This document shows, one piece after another, positions 43,847 through 57,414 of a DNA stretch of 64,000 nt (position 1 is its first letter; every line of letters starts with the position of its first letter). Location of the stretch: assembly GCA_026826555.1 (NCBI GenBank), contig JAKSZT010054573.1, positions 1,359,109-1,423,108 of the forward strand. Direction: 5' to 3'. The translations under genes and the position numbers were made by a program. The notes beneath the pieces are model-generated. The model did not search any database, was not told the origin of the DNA, and saw only the letters and a program-made list of their open reading frames with translations. Source of the DNA: Tolypeutes matacus. Its lineage: Eukaryota > Chordata > Mammalia > Cingulata > Chlamyphoridae.

Positions 43847-44280
43847 TGTGATTGGTTAGACTAATGTGTCAACTCTGCCAGGTAAATATGTCCAGGTGTT
43901 TGGTCCGGCAAACACTGGACTAATTGTAATACAGGAGCATTTATGGACTTTGGTCACCAGTGGGTTTACTGGGTGGATGGCTGATTACATCTGCATCAAT
44001 CAGGGAGATTGCATCAGCAATGGGTGATGCTTTTATCCAATCAGTTGAATACCTCAACATTCAGAGAGAATTTCCCAACTCGTCTTTGGACAGCCAGAGT
44101 ATCCCGGAAACTCATCAAGGCCCTTCACTGGACTTTCATCGGAGCCCCTGGTTTGCAGCCTGCCTGTGGAACCTGGACTTGTGCATCCCCACGGTCACAT
44201 GAGAGACTCTTATAAAATCTCATGTTTTTGACAGATATCTCCTGTTGATTCTGTTACCCTAGAGAACCCTGACTAATACA
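43847..44280 (+). mobile_element. ERVL-type solo LTR (family A, copy 3)
   Basis: The 434-bp LTR begins tgtgattgg and ends gactaataca, giving canonical TG...CA ends. Perfect 5-bp TSDs gtatc lie at 43842-43846 and 44281-44285. It is colinear with the minus-strand copy at 21788 and with the split copy at 10170. The promoter-like 'ttataaaatctcatg' is near the 3' end. No retroviral genes flank it, so it is a solo LTR left by recombination. Confidence 0.88.
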
Positions 44281-44289
44281 GTATCTATA

Positions 44290-45920
44290 TTTTTTCTTAA
44301 TGAATTATCACTGTGCCATCTACTCTCCTGATACTGAGAGTGTCTGAATGATATCCCTGGAAATCGGAGTTATGAAAGCAACCATTGACCGAATTCCTCC
44401 GTGAACCAGCCCAAATCTGCATGCTTTATACATATCACCGATGTCTTACCATAGCCCTACTTATTTTACAGATAAGGAGCATAAAATGCCTCAATTTCAT
44501 ATCTTCACCAGATATCTGAGATTTGTGCCATTTCCTACAGAAGCTCTCTTTAAAGGTAAACTTTTCATTAAAGTACAACATAATGCTGAGCATTGCACAA
44601 AAAAATCATACGAATTTCACAGTGGCTCACTGTAAATTCACAAATGAATTTCACAAAGTGGATTTAGGCAAATCAAAAATATGGAAAATTGCCAATACCC
44701 TGTTAAGCCAAGCCACCCTCATGCTCCTTCATAGAACGCTTCTGCAACATTGGACACAGGCCTGGTTGAGTCACCCAAATTATACAGCGAGACACCCAGT
44801 GCATGCTGTCTCTTCACTTCTTGAGATTATTTAAACTGTCTTCTTGTAGCAGGGTGGATCACTTCACAGCCATGACTGTGGAACATCCTGTATTGATTTC
44901 ATCTCTCTCCCATACAAAAGCCTTCAGAGACCTATAATTTATCAGTGTGCCCTGGCCTTTTATTGAGGCATGACTTAGTTTGTATTATCTCCAGAGGAGA
45001 ACTTGAGGCTAGGAGTTTGGGGGAGGTAGTTTACTTGGAAAAGGATCCTAGAAAGCACTGCTGAAAAAAGTAGGAAGTCTCAACAAAGAAGAATAAAAGA
45101 CAGAAAAGGTTCCACTCTGGGGCATATGAGGCTTCACCCAACTCTAGGTTGCCTGAGAAACCAGGAGGTAACTACTCCAGAATTGTCCCACTGGGAACAG
45201 GGAGGCCAGGACTTTTTTTCATTGACACCCATGATTCATAAGCTGAGGGTTATTCAGGGCCATTTGCTCCCCTGCGCTGCCTGGTCATGACTGCCTAGTT
45301 GGAGCAAGCCCTAGTGAAGCCAAGGAGAAGACCTTCCAGCAGAACGAAGAGAGACCCAAGTGTGGGAAAAGGAGCAGCATGCCCGAATCTGACACACAGG
45401 TCAACTCTGGTGGTATCGAGAGTCTCTGCTACCAGGGCCAATGGAAGTCAACCTTACGCTTTTATGAAAACTATCATTGACATCATGGTCAATATAAAAT
45501 TAGATGCCATAATTACCTCTCAGATCCTGGAAGACATTTGTCTCTTCTAATGATGATGTTGATAGCATCTCATTAGATAACAAGCACCTCTTCGCCTTGG
45601 ATCCTAAAACTAAAGTGAAGTTTTCAGCTGCCCTCAAATAAAATACTCTGCTTTAAAATTTGTAATTATTCTTCATCTCCACATTAATTCCTTTGGTTTT
45701 CTCCTAAACCGTGTAATGAAATCCTTGCATGTGTTTTAGACATTACCTCAAAAACATTTTGGACAAAAATGAAAAAAGACCTGGGTGAGAAATAATAATT
45801 GAAAGGGCAACAGGGAAAGAAATGTTTTCTTATAACAGTTTATGGTAGCCAAAAGACTTAAGCAGAAAGAGAAAACACTTGTGTTGAATCTCTGTGTTGT
45901 TCAAGTATGATGTGTGATAT
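44290..45920. other. unrecognised DNA, probably containing an unnamed old repeat
   Basis: The part at about 44980-45440 has wording that I associate with a dispersed mammalian repeat ('gcatatgaggcttcacccaa', 'ggccatttgctcccctgcgc', 'ggagcaagccctagtgaagc') but cannot name. The 83-codon plus frame at 45299-45550 overlaps it and is probably not a gene. Confidence 0.3.
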
Positions 45921-45924
45921 GTAT

Positions 45925-46060
45925 CTTAAACCCCTTTATCTTCTTGTGCAGATGAGGAAACCAAGGCTCAAGGTTCCCAAATAACTGGCCTGAAGTCAAT
46001 CGGGTTGTGAGTTAGAGAGCTAAGACCTGAATGCCAGTCTGTCGCCAGTCATTGGGCTCC
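45925..46060 (+). mobile_element. MIR SINE fragment
   Basis: The wording 'gcagatgaggaaaccaaggc', 'caaataactggcctgaagtc' and 'cctgaatgccagtctg' follows the 3' half of MIR on the plus strand. Confidence 0.65.
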
Positions 46061-46064
46061 TCAT

Positions 46065-47585
46065 GTTATGACCTTCAAATATTGAAAACAAAGCGATTGA
46101 TATGTGATAATTCCTAATGGTAGAGAAATGCAATATATATGTGTAGTAATACATTACATATTGTTACTTCTGCTTTCCTTTAACTTTGAAATATTTCCTA
46201 ACATCATAGAGCTAGTGGAGAAGGAAAGACCAGATCAACATTTCATCTGACCTTGGAATAATTCTAGGGCTCATTCTTAATTTTTGGATAGCATAATACT
46301 TAATTTTTCACATTATTAGAGACTTTTGAAATGAGTAGCTTATCTGTATATGTTGGATGCAAACAATGAGAAGCGATTGCAAAAGAAACAGAATATCCAT
46401 AATTTTAATATGCATTTATCTTGCATTGCAGATTAATGATGGTGGAATGAAATATATTTCCACTAAGGTTTGCTTAAATAACCAATGGTTTCCACTGACT
46501 TGCCCTGTTTGTTTTATGTTTTGAGCATTGCTCAAGCTGCACAGCCTTCTTGCTCAAAGTTGAGGGACCCTGAATCATTATTCCACGGCCTGGCCCTTAG
46601 TATTGCGTATAGGTAGATTTTCATCCTCTAATTCAATTTTACGGGAGCTACCAGTCCCCTTTCCCGATGATCTCCTTCCTCGGTTTGGTTAAAATGCACC
46701 TCACTATGTAAGTGGCGGCCTCATAGAGGAGTCAGCCAGTTCTAAGGAGCACTCAACGAACCTTTTCTACCAACCCCCTATTTATTCTGGACTCCAAAGC
46801 ACCACCTGGGAAACTTCAGCATGAAAATGAGGAACGTTTGTCAGGGGTGATTTCAAAATATTGAATAACAAATACCATAAAGGCATATCCTGATCAGAAT
46901 AACCGTGCTCTGATTGGAATGACATCCACTGTAGGCAGCAGGTACCCCATAATAATATGCTCTGCTGGGGCAGCCCTGTAATTATCCTCACCCCAGACTT
47001 AACCAAAAGAGCGTAGAACTCAAATTAGTTGTTCGTGACCTCGGTGGAAAGGGAGGAAGGGTGACATTTCCTCTTAACAAATTGGATTGCAATGGACTTA
47101 AATGTGTTAATTTGCTTCAGTTGGTTCCTATCTAAAAATAAGAGTGGGAGAAATTTATAGCCCATCAGTAAATTCACTGTGCTTGGGAGCTGGAGCAGTC
47201 TTCCATGCTTCATGTCCTCAGTTATTTCTAAGCAGCAGTCAAGGCCTTATACAAAGACATTTCTTAATTCCAAACTCAGTGTCAAACTTGGTGGATTGGC
47301 ATGGCTCTATGTGTTTTCATTTGATGACCGTTTCTGTGGTTGGGGGAGAATTAGGACCTGCTAAGCATTTTAGTGGGTTAGAGCTCATACTCCTCAGCTG
47401 AAGAAAGCGTCATGCATAAGTTCAAAGTTATGCACTGGCAGAGAAAACTTCCCTCCTGTTTAACGAGAGGAGCAGGGAAACAAATGCATTCTTTTCATAC
47501 TGGCTATCATGGGTGTTTGACTGTCATTCAGTAACACGGCCAGATGTAGACAATTTCTGGAATTTGCAAATGATGGGAAAGATTC
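46065..47585. other. unrecognised DNA
   Basis: No recognised gene or repeat. Frames of up to 85 codons at 47144-47401 are unremarkable. Confidence 0.4.
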
Positions 47586-47589
47586 CAAG

Positions 47590-47830
47590 TGTCCATCAGT
47601 GTGGATCTCTAAATAAACTTTTGTAAACCAAAAGGTGCAATAGTATGCATCTATACAAAAAAAGTATAAGAGCTTCATGTATTCATGTGGGGAAAGAGTA
47701 GTGTGTATTTGTTTATATTTGCATCAAGAAACTAATAAAGCAGTTATTTCTAACGGGGGAGGATTGGGCAGAATGCAGTCAGGAGAACAAGGAGGGGGAG
47801 TGAGGGCAAATAAGCTTTTTATTTGCACAG
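47590..47830 (+). mobile_element. old L1 3' region fragment
   Basis: The wording 'aagtgtccatcagtgtgg', 'tgtatttgtttatatttgca', 'aagaaactaataaagcag' and 'gggggaggattgggcag' follows the 3' region of old L1 subfamilies on the plus strand. Moderate match. Confidence 0.5.
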
Positions 47831-47869
47831 AAGGTTCTTTTCCTCCCTATCCGAGGCTTTCCAGTTATG

Positions 47870-48170
47870 TTGTCCCCTCACACCCAGATCTTGCTTCAGG
47901 GACCTGATCCCCCCAGGAAGACCTTCCCTGAACGTTCTGCCTAGATTTCATTTTCCATCTATGGGCCCTGTTATAACGTCTTCTTCGAATCCTGCATGTT
48001 TGTTTCCTCGCAGTTGCCTCTGAGGTGATTTTACTTGTGTGTGCTTATGTGTTTGATATTTCTCCTCTACTTCTAGTCTCGGGGCCCCTGGAAGACAGGA
48101 TCTCGGTTTCTGCCAGCGAATCATGGACTCTCCAGCTCCTCAATAACTGCTTCTTGAATGAATAAATGAC
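47870..48170 (+). mobile_element. L2 LINE 3' end
   Basis: The order 'caggaagaccttccctgaac', 'gggcccctggaagacaggat' and 'cttgaatgaataaatgac' gives the L2 3' UTR and its terminal 'gaatgaataaatga' signature. Confidence 0.65.
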
Positions 48171-48174
48171 AGTA

Positions 48175-51100
48175 TGTCTACAGCATCCGGCTAAAATAGA
48201 CACACTGTCGTTTATTTCCTATATGTGCTTTTTCACCCTTTTTATTGGGGCAATATAGATTACTTTGAGACTCATAGGAGGAACTTTTCAGAAAGAGGTA
48301 TTTATAGTTGTCCTTTCAAGCAATAAAGTGTATGGAAGTGCTACTGCGTATGTACCTTGTATTTCATAAACGTAGTACAGATTTGAGAGGCTGTGCCTGT
48401 TTTCTTTATATGTAATTCTGCAAGTACCAAAATTGACAGGCAAAAAGTTGACTTAGTTAAATTCCTGTTTTTTGGGCCCCTTGACCATAGGTGAGAAGAG
48501 AAATATCTGGAATGCATTTGCTATTTTCTGTCTCCCTTTTCAATGTAGCCTTCATTTCATCTATTACCATATAAATCTCTACAGAAAAATGCTCACCAGC
48601 AACTTTTAGAGTTGTTCCTAAAACCAGACTTCCTGTTCATTACTTTGCACACCGTTTTCTTTCATTATTTCTCCTCTTTATAGTCAACATTTGCAAATTG
48701 CTTACCTGACTTTTTCCTTCTTTTCATCCTTTCTTCTAATTGTCAGCTGTTTCTACAATGAAAAGAAATTCTATTATCTTGCTTGGGAATGTATTTTTTT
48801 TAACTTTTATTTCAAAATTGCAAGTAAATTCTCTTAGTTTTCCATTCATCAAGGTTTTAATATTGCCATTCTTCAAATTTTTCAGACTTTAAAATGATAG
48901 AAATTCAAGACCAAATACTAATACCTTTAATCATTATTTCCTAATTTCTTGGTTCTACTGGTGGAAACATAGAAGAGATTAAAAATTTCCTTTGTCGAGT
49001 GAGTGGTGATACTGGACCATCACAGAGGACTGGCAGTGACAATGTACTCTTTTCACGTGGGTATTTGATTGTCCACACAGAAGACCTTTGACCAGCCAGT
49101 GCCCCCATTGCCCAGCAGCTGTGAGCATGGCGAGTAGCTCATAACTGGCCCTTTCTCTGTTGAATTGCCTAAAACCAGTTGCTTCCAGATGACAGCACAG
49201 TTCATGCTCCAGAGGTCCCCATGGCTGAGGCGAAATCTTTGTCCTATCCTGCTTTTCCTTGCTCTTCTCCCAGAGAGCCCTCCATCCTTCACCTGCAGAA
49301 GAACCCCCAGCTCAGGCTCCGCTACCAGGGAACCTGACCTGAGGCACTATTTGAAAATATTATAGACATGAACAAATATTAGCAGCTATGAGCTTTCTTC
49401 TGAGCATGCACAAAATAGGTTGTGATATGTATTTTTGTTATGGTGTTTTCTAGAAATTCTGTACTTTCAGTTTTTATTTTCTCTTTTACTTGAGAGTTGA
49501 GAAAGATTTTGTTTTATTTTATTTTACTTTTATCTTAATTTTCATTTGGATTTTATTTTCTATTATTAATTTTCATTTTTGGGGGGCTATTGATTTCTGA
49601 TTTATTGTTGTTGATGAATATGGTGGTATTTACTCTTTCTACTCTCTGAAATCATTTGTGTGTATGTGTGTATGTGTGTGTGTTTAGGTCTGGGAAACTT
49701 TTATATTTGTTTTTAATACGTAGATAACTTTATCTCATTTATTGCTATGACAGATATATTTGCTATTATTCCTGTATTTTGTTTACTCTCTTAGTTTTTA
49801 AATCCTTAAAAAAATTTTTTTCACTATATTCTTTTGTGATAGAGTGGTGAAAATGGTAATATAAAAGAATGGAGGCCCTGGAGTTATTTTCAGTTTAAAA
49901 ATGCTGATATTTTTATCTTCTGCTAAGTAAAAAAAAAAAGCTAAAAATATCACTCTAAAGGATTGCAAGGAAACTTTACAGAAAATAGATAGTCTGCATT
50001 TCTCTTTGGTTCACAAATTTCTGACTTTTTAATACAGACTTGATGGTGAATCTCTTCTCTTACCTAAATAGGATGGAGGGGGCCACATGGGCTTTTGATC
50101 TTAGTAAAAGTCCACAAAGATTTCATTAAGAAATTATTTTAAGAGATCTCTGGAAGTCCTTAAGAATCAACTTCATGTTTGGGGTGAGGAGAGGGGCTTT
50201 TTCATAAAAGTTTTAAAACAGTTATTTATTACTATTCCATGGTGGACATAATTGATTTTTCAAGAGAAGATTCTGGCTTTCTCTCCCAAGACAATTTGCT
50301 ATGTACTATGCCAGAATTCTTTTCAGAAATTTATTGCCTTTGACAGAACTTCAAATTGTTTCTTCTATCACGATGGTTCATCAGCTGCGTTTGCTTTATT
50401 AGAGTTGAAGTGTTTTACCATCAAATGGTTCGGCTTAAATTCCTCTTTTAGACTAAAATTCCCTAAACTGAAATCCATTTGGCATAATATTATGGATCAT
50501 TGAACCCATTGTCTTTCTTTGTTGTTCTTTTTTTGTTGTGTTTTTTGCTGAGGTAGGTAAGAGAAAAGTAGAGAAGAAATGAACCCCAATGCTCATCCTT
50601 TTTATATAGAATCATACTTAAATGCCCACTTGTTTTTTTTACAACGGGTCTTCATTCTTATTCCTGAAAACTTTTTCAAAGTATTTTCATCCTTTTAGTC
50701 AAAAGAAAATTCACATTTCAGAATGTCCCCTTATTTACTGCTTTAAAATGCTTACGTGACCATTTGTGTTGAATGTAAGTTGTTTATGGAAACAGCCATA
50801 CATGAGCTATCTGATCCTACCCTGAGTTAATAGCATAGCTCGGGCTGCTTACTTGAAATCATGTTTCCTTAAAAACTTTCAGACTTCTGAAGTCTCCAAT
50901 AGCTCTAAGTTTGAAAGGTAAAGTTGGTTCCATTTCTGCCAAGGACTCAAAGTCTCAAGTGGTTGGGACCCAAAGCAGATTCTAAAATGTCAGTCTTTGT
51001 GAGCTAGTCACACTAAGGGTGACATCAGATGTCGGGTCTGTCCTTGAGAGAAGTTGAAATGGGAGACAAGGTCATGCGCATGGCTGCCTATTGGGGTCAG

Positions 51101-52180
51101 TTCTGGCTTTGGACTGTTGGAATCGTCAGGGGAGTAGCCTCAGTGCGTGTCGTGGAGATTGCTCTGCTCTGTTAGAAGGAGGAGTGGGGGCTCCAGGCTT
51201 TATTCGCAGGGAGGACCAGAAAGCTCTAGAGGGGAATGCAGCCAGGGAAGGCAGCCCCAGAGCCTCGCCCCCTGGGAGTGGGAAGTCTACAGGGTGCTAA
51301 CAATTTGGAGTCAGAACTGCCTTCCAGCCCCAATGGGGTTAGTAAACGTCTTGTACTCACTTAAAGAGCATTGGAAGTTTTCAACATTTTAAGTTTAAAT
51401 CTGTTCATTTTCTCTTGCCTTGGGTAAGAAGCTATCCACATTTTTTTGCTTTGCTTTGACTTTTGTACAAAATAATAAAAGTGATTGAAGTTAGTCCATA
51501 CGAGTGTTTCCAGATTCATGTGTCCATTATTTTAAGAGGCACTATTGGTCTTGGTGAAAAGACGGGTAGCCCCCTCGCCAGCCTGGCGTGGGGTAGAGTG
51601 GGCAGGGGCGGGAAGAGCTTGTGGGGCTCGTGTAGGTAGTCTCCTGATCACAGCCCTGCCTGGGCTGCACTCACCATTCCCAGGGAGATCAGTGTGAGCG
51701 CAGTGGCGCCCAGCCAGCAGAGCAAACCCAGACGGCCTCGTCCATGTCCCCTGCCACAGGTCCTCCTGTAGCATCTCCTTCCTGGTCTCTCGGGGCAGCA
51801 GGCAATGACAGTAGCGTAGGACCCAAGATGTTTGCCCCCAGGCAGCCTAAAGCAGAGCAGGTGATTTGCACATGGTGGCACAGCTGTGGAGTTTTTGTTA
51901 TGAGGCGTGGTGACCTTCATCACAGTGACTCTGAGGAGTTCGAGGCCAGTGTGGTTTCAAGCCTGGCTGGCGGACAGCTTAGGCGCTTAGTTAAAATTCA
52001 CCCTGCCACACCCTGGGAGTGTGCTGTCGTGGGGAATGGAGGAGAAGGGCACCGCTGGACCAAGGCAGCTCTTTTTCCTCTTCTCTGAGTTCCTGATGTC
52101 AAGAGGTCAAGCCAGCTTTTTGTGGACATTCCCAGGGCAGAGAGGAGAGGACAGTCAGACCCCTCAGAAATTAGCACTGA
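48175..52180. other. long unrecognised stretch
   Basis: A/T-rich from 48175 to about 50900, with a part at 49440-49640 that weakly resembles minus-strand L1 endonuclease sequence. A (TG)n-type repeat interrupted by TA lies at about 49656-49684. From 51050 to 51300 and from 51540 to 51930 it is GC-richer with scattered CpGs and frames on both strands up to 114 codons. No gene is recognised. Confidence 0.35.
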
Positions 52181-52182
52181 TC

Positions 52183-52266
52183 TACTGGAATGGCACCTAG
52201 GGTGGCGGGGGGTTTGAATNNNNNNNNNNTACTGGAATGGCACCTAGGGTGGCGGGGGGTTTGAAT
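52183..52266. other. assembly gap (10 N) flanked by an exact 37-bp duplication
   Basis: Ten N occupy 52220-52229. The 37 bases before the gap (52183-52219, starting tactggaatggcacc) are identical to the 37 bases after it (52230-52266). This is what appears when two overlapping contig ends are placed side by side instead of being merged. The true genome probably has one copy and no gap. Confidence 0.95.
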
Positions 52267-52269
52267 GTG

Positions 52270-54768
52270 GGTAGAATGATTTGCCCCTCCAAGGCAATCA
52301 CTGTGAAGGGGGCCTGGTAGTGGGCGAGTGTGCCTGCGCCCCACGCACCCTGAGGCAGAGCCCCCAACCAAGGGCAGCCAGCACATCAAGGGGGCACCAC
52401 GGGGAGAAAGTAGTGTGGGCAAGAATGGCTACGGGAAACTTAAAGTCCCACGTGGAAGCAATCTCCCTTCCGTATTTCTTAAAGTAATGTTTTTCTTTCA
52501 TACTTTCTGATGATCCTTGGGGTTTGTAGAACGAGTAAAAAGTGTTGACTAAGGTTTGTTTATGTATGTGATCAGATGGAAAATGTTTTCTCTCCTGAAA
52601 TGTGTTTGCTAATCAACCTGCACATTAATACGTACACCAATTTCTAGGCTATGCTTCATTTAAAAATTAATTGAGGAGAAATGAGTCCCAGAAGGAAAGT
52701 CTCTGTGAGCAGTTTCTCTCCGTAGCGCTAGGCTGAACAAGTGGGACTTTAACGTCAGCTCCAACAGGCGTATTCAAAGTGCAGAAGAGGTTTTGTAATG
52801 GCAGAAGCCTGCACACCTCTAATCCAAATGCCTGTGGCTTGTATTCCACCGTGTACGTCGCAGAACTACAGGAAGATGCCATTAGACTGATAACTCGGTG
52901 CGAACTGAGGGAGTCAAGTGTCTCACACTTCCAGAATAAAGTGAGGCTGTGGGAATCGAGACACTGAGACCAGGGCTAGTGCATCATGTAGGACAATGTA
53001 TACTTTGCCAAATGTGTTAATTCCTTCAATTGTTTACAGTTACAAAGATACGAATTGCAGAAGCCAAAGATTACTAAAATGTCTTAGAGCTTCATACATG
53101 TAGGGAAGGAAGGAAAGCTTGAACTCGTTCAGATCTGTAATAAATTATTTATTTACAGCCAGGTCTGCACAGAGTGAAGAACTGAATGACCTTTAACCTG
53201 ATACAATTTTCTACATCAGGCATTAGAAATTCTAAAATTTCATACAGTAAAGGACCACTCATGAAAAGAAATACCCCCTTGTCTGACACTTCCCATGATA
53301 CATAACACTCCTAGCAACAAATATGTGAAAAATATTATTTTTAATTAATCTATGATGTGGGCTCCCTGACTCTAAATATGTTTGTATAACTATTTCTTGA
53401 TTTATTATATTAAGATTTATGCTATTAACTTCCAGCTTTTACAGCTCCCTTGTATCATCCTTTCTCTCCTCCGAGAATGCTCCCAGTTAAGTTTTATCAA
53501 AAATTTCTGCAAGTCTTTCGTTATTTGCATAAATTTGCATTTGGCCAGCACCTAAATTTGTATCGCAAGTGCCTATGACCCACCCCCACTTCAGAGGGTA
53601 CAGATGTCAACACCCTGTCCCTGCCCTCCTCCCTAACCATCTCCTAACCCCTACCTAAAAGGTCTTACCGTCTCTACCCTGGCTTGAATAGGGTCTGTGC
53701 TGGTTTGTTTATTTCTGGAACCATAATTATATTTTCTGTGTCCAATGTGTAGGTTAATTCTATGCATTGAAAAATCAATGGAAGTTAACCTTATCACTAA
53801 GAATACTGCTTATTTCTTGTCTACAAATGTATTTGATTATATTGCCTTTATTAAAGAATGTATTTTGTCCCTTCGACAACTTTTATTTGTATGAACAGTT
53901 CTTAGCTCTTGACTTAGCTTTTGTTCTTAAAAGAGCAGAGAACTTTTATATTTGAGTGTGAAAAAAGTTTCTTTTAATCAAAAATAAACCTTTGTATTTA
54001 TTTCTGGCTTATACACTTCACAAAGAAATGGAATACGTAAAATGAGAAACCAGATGATGCACCTCTTGGTAGACAAATGAGAAAATAATAAAAGGAACAC
54101 GCTGAATTCTAGATCTGACTCTTGCTGGTGAGGTATGCCTTCGGCTTAGTCCTTTTTCCCAAGCAAAGCATGAAGGAAACCCTTAGCACCTAATTCTTTG
54201 TGGAACAATTGTCATCAACTGGCCACTTGGCAGGCTTGGGCCTCGGGCCCTGTGCCCTGGGATCCAGGGCGCTTCTATTTCCCATTGATCCCTAAGTAGG
54301 GGAAGCTTGCCTGAGGTCTGAGGAGAGGCTTGCTCTACACAGTCACACTGAGGCATGGGGTGGCTAGGGGATGGAAGAGGACAGGCTGGCCTACCCAGTC
54401 TGAGCAGGTAGAATGCAGTTTATGATTCCTGGTTCAGAATTGCCTTCTTCTCACTTTCTCAGTCTTTATCATATTTTTAAATAATTCTTCCATGTCCCTT
54501 AATTCTCTTCTCTAAATCATGTCCTCAGGGCTACAGGATTCTTTTTTATATTTTTAATTTTTTAAATTAACATAAACTCTCACTCCTGGAGTCCACTGAT
54601 TCCTGCTCCAATCAGAACTGCTTGACTCTGGGCAGGAAAATCCTAGAATTTCCCTCCTTTACTCATCTACAGTTGATTTACATTTTCTTCTATTATATGG
54701 CTTTTTTTTTTTTATCCTGGTTTACTCGTTTTACTGAAGCAGATATTTAGAATTAATGGAATGTGCTT
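52270..54768. other. unrecognised DNA
   Basis: No recognised gene or repeat. Mostly A/T-rich after 52960, with a GC-richer patch around 54200-54420. Confidence 0.4.
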
Positions 54769-54771
54769 TGT

Positions 54772-55345
54772 TTTTCTATCATTGAGTAACAAACGGCCCC
54801 ACAACGTAGCAGCTTGAAACAGCCAGCCGTATTATCTCACATAGTTTCTGAGGCTCAGGGAGCTGGGGGTGGCTTGCCTGGCTGCCTCTGGCTCAGGACA
54901 CCTCATGAGGTTCCACTTAGCCTGAAGGATTGGCAGGGATGGAGGGTCCATTTCTAAGACGGCTCACTCACAGGGCAGGTAACCACTCCTTGCCGGTAGA
55001 AGGCCTTAGTTCCTCTCCACGAGAGCCCCTGCATGGGGTTGCCTCACAACATGGCTGGGGCTTCCCCTGATGGTCAGCAAGCGGTCCAAGAGAAAGAAAG
55101 AGACGAGGATGAAAGACAGTGACTACATGCGATGGAGCCTGAGAAGTCCGATCGCATCCCTTTGCTGTGTGTTCTTCATTAGAAGCCCATCACTACATCC
55201 AGCCCAACTCAGGGAGAGGGGAATTAGGCTTCCCCTTTTCAAGAAGAAGTGTAGTGAATTTCTGCACATGATTTTAAAGCCACCACCTGAGGTAACCATA
55301 TGGAATGGCCTAGACTTCCTCCGTCTGCCCTCGCACTGATGGAGA
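54772..55345 (-). mobile_element. probable MaLR/MLT-class LTR
   Basis: The order is 'tttctatcattgagtaacaa', 'gtagcagcttgaaacagcca', 'tatctcacatagtttctgag', 'gcctcacaacatggctgggg', 'cattagaagcccatcactac' and 'tccagcccaactcaggg'. It follows the reverse complement of an MLT-class LTR over more than 500 bp. Subfamily not determined. The 89-codon plus frame at 55070-55339 lies inside it. Confidence 0.55.
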
Positions 55346-55349
55346 GCTT

Positions 55350-55908
55350 CACTGGCTCTTACATTCTCATTGGAATCCCATTTTCATTCCTGTCATTGTA
55401 GGCATTGCATCCCCGGGTTCTATGACAAAGTCGCGCCTGTGAAAACGCTGGTTTTTATTCTGTTGTAAGTAACAGGTTTTTGTATGTTTTGCTTCGTTTT
55501 GTTTTCTTCCTGTCTGAATTTAAAGTAGATATATGTATGTATTGTTTTCTTTGTTGTCAGTGTTCAGAATTTCACGATGATGTACCTGAGAATCACTATG
55601 ATTTTCATCCACCAGCTTAGCACTCTGCAGACGTTTTCATTTGAAGACGTAGCCTTGCAGTTCTGGGAATTGTCCCCACATCTTCCCTTTGCTATGTCCA
55701 TCTCCGTTTTCTCTCATCATCCTTCTGCAACCAAATATGCCAGTCACAGTGAGCAAGTTAGAAGGTACAAGTAATCAGGAGAAGTGAAAAATGTTTATGA
55801 AAGATTCAGGAGTATGAGGACATAGTAAAGACACTATGAGAAGGGAAATGATAATAAGAGTTTTTAGGTCAAAGGATCAGTAACCACGTACTACCAAAGG
55901 TAACTAAC
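55350..55908. other. unrecognised DNA
   Basis: No recognised gene or repeat. Confidence 0.35.
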
Positions 55909-55911
55909 CTT

Positions 55912-56098
55912 GACTGCCTAACAGGTGCCAGGCACGTGGCCAAGCACATTGTACGAATGCCTTCGCATGTTTCTGCTTTACAGACAAGGGAAATCAGGCC
56001 AAGTCAATGGAAGGAATTTGGCCATTACCCCAAAATCAACCAGAGCTCAGTTGGAACCCAGATCTGGCTGACTCCAGAGAGCATGTGCTAAATATACT
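55912..56098 (+). mobile_element. MIR SINE
   Basis: The order 'acaggtgccaggcacgtggc', 'ttctgctttacagacaaggg', 'ctcagttggaacccagatct' and 'ggctgactccagagagcatg' is a good MIR match on the plus strand. Confidence 0.75.
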
Positions 56099-56104
56099 GC
56101 TTAT

Positions 56105-57410
56105 TAGTCTATGCTTGGCATTCCCACTACCCACCCCCCTCCGGGCATGGGAGCTACTGAAACACGGAGAGGGGAGTCTTTCGTGACTGCCTCCCAGCAA
56201 CTGCTGTGAGGGGAAAATGCTCTGATTTGCACACTTCCCAGGGGTCATCCTAGCAGGTGCTGTTGGTGACCTGCCATATGTTTTGGCACTTACCATTTTT
56301 ACGCATACTTGACCCACCTCTAAGTGCCAGCACCGACCTCTCTGTCTACACGTGGGGCAGACAGGAAATTACACCCCTAGGGAGCAGCTGTCTACCAATT
56401 ACTGATAGACATTGGAGGAGAAATACCCCTTCCTGCCTCCCACGGGCAGGGTAATTCCGCTGCGAGGGGACACTACACTCCCTCTCTCAGAATTCCCTAC
56501 AGGGATTGCACCCCCATTGGTCTTAGTGGTCATTTGCTCCACAACTCGTCCTTTATAGGTCTGCTTCCCTTTTCTGAGGATCACTTCCCCTTTCACTTAC
56601 ACATCTTGAGATCAACTCTCAGTTAAGTTACTAGTCCTCTTATCCTGTCTCGGGTTCAGCAGCTGGGAGAATCCAACCTGCCTCCACCTACTTTGGGTTC
56701 TAAAGTAGGCTCTGCTTTCTCGATCATGGCTGAGTCCTGTGTGCCCAGTCCCGAGTCTGGTGGGTTGTAGATTTCAAGAATTATTTTTGTTACGAGTTTG
56801 CAAGAAGAGTGCCTGATCATTTCCCTTCTTTTATGTGTGTGAAGCTATCTCGGTTCAGAATTTAACAAGAGGTCAGATGGAGCATCTAGTGCAAAGGAGT
56901 GGGTTGAATATCTGGTTGAAGCTTTAAACATAGGAGAAGTATCATTTTAAAAGTCAAAGTGCCTTTTCTTCACAATACGAAGACTCTGCTGGAAGAGACA
57001 AGAGGTTAAGACACCTTTTATGTAAGAAGCCAGAATGTATGGGAGAATCTGGAAGACATCAGAACTACATTTCTCCCAAAACAAATAAGCTTTTGACCAG
57101 AATGCTGGAATAAAATAATTTCCTTAGAATAGCTTGCACTTGGATATGATGATTCCATTCTTTTCACGACTTCGTTGCTTTTAATGCATTACCTTCACTT
57201 TCTTTGCTCTGACTTCTCCTCTGTGGTACACAGAGGTTTTTCACCAGTCTTTAAAAAAGTTGATGTCCCTAATGCTATTTTCTTTTCACTATCCTACACA
57301 ATTCAGAAATAAACACACGCATGCTTTTTTTTTTCTTTCCTTTACACTGTTGACTTCTATTTTTAAATCTGAATTCCAGAAGCTTCTTCTGAGTTCTGAT
57401 CCATATTTCA
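56105..57410. other. unrecognised DNA
   Basis: No recognised gene or repeat. It borders the L2 that starts near 57415. Confidence 0.4.
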
Positions 57411-57414
57411 CCTT

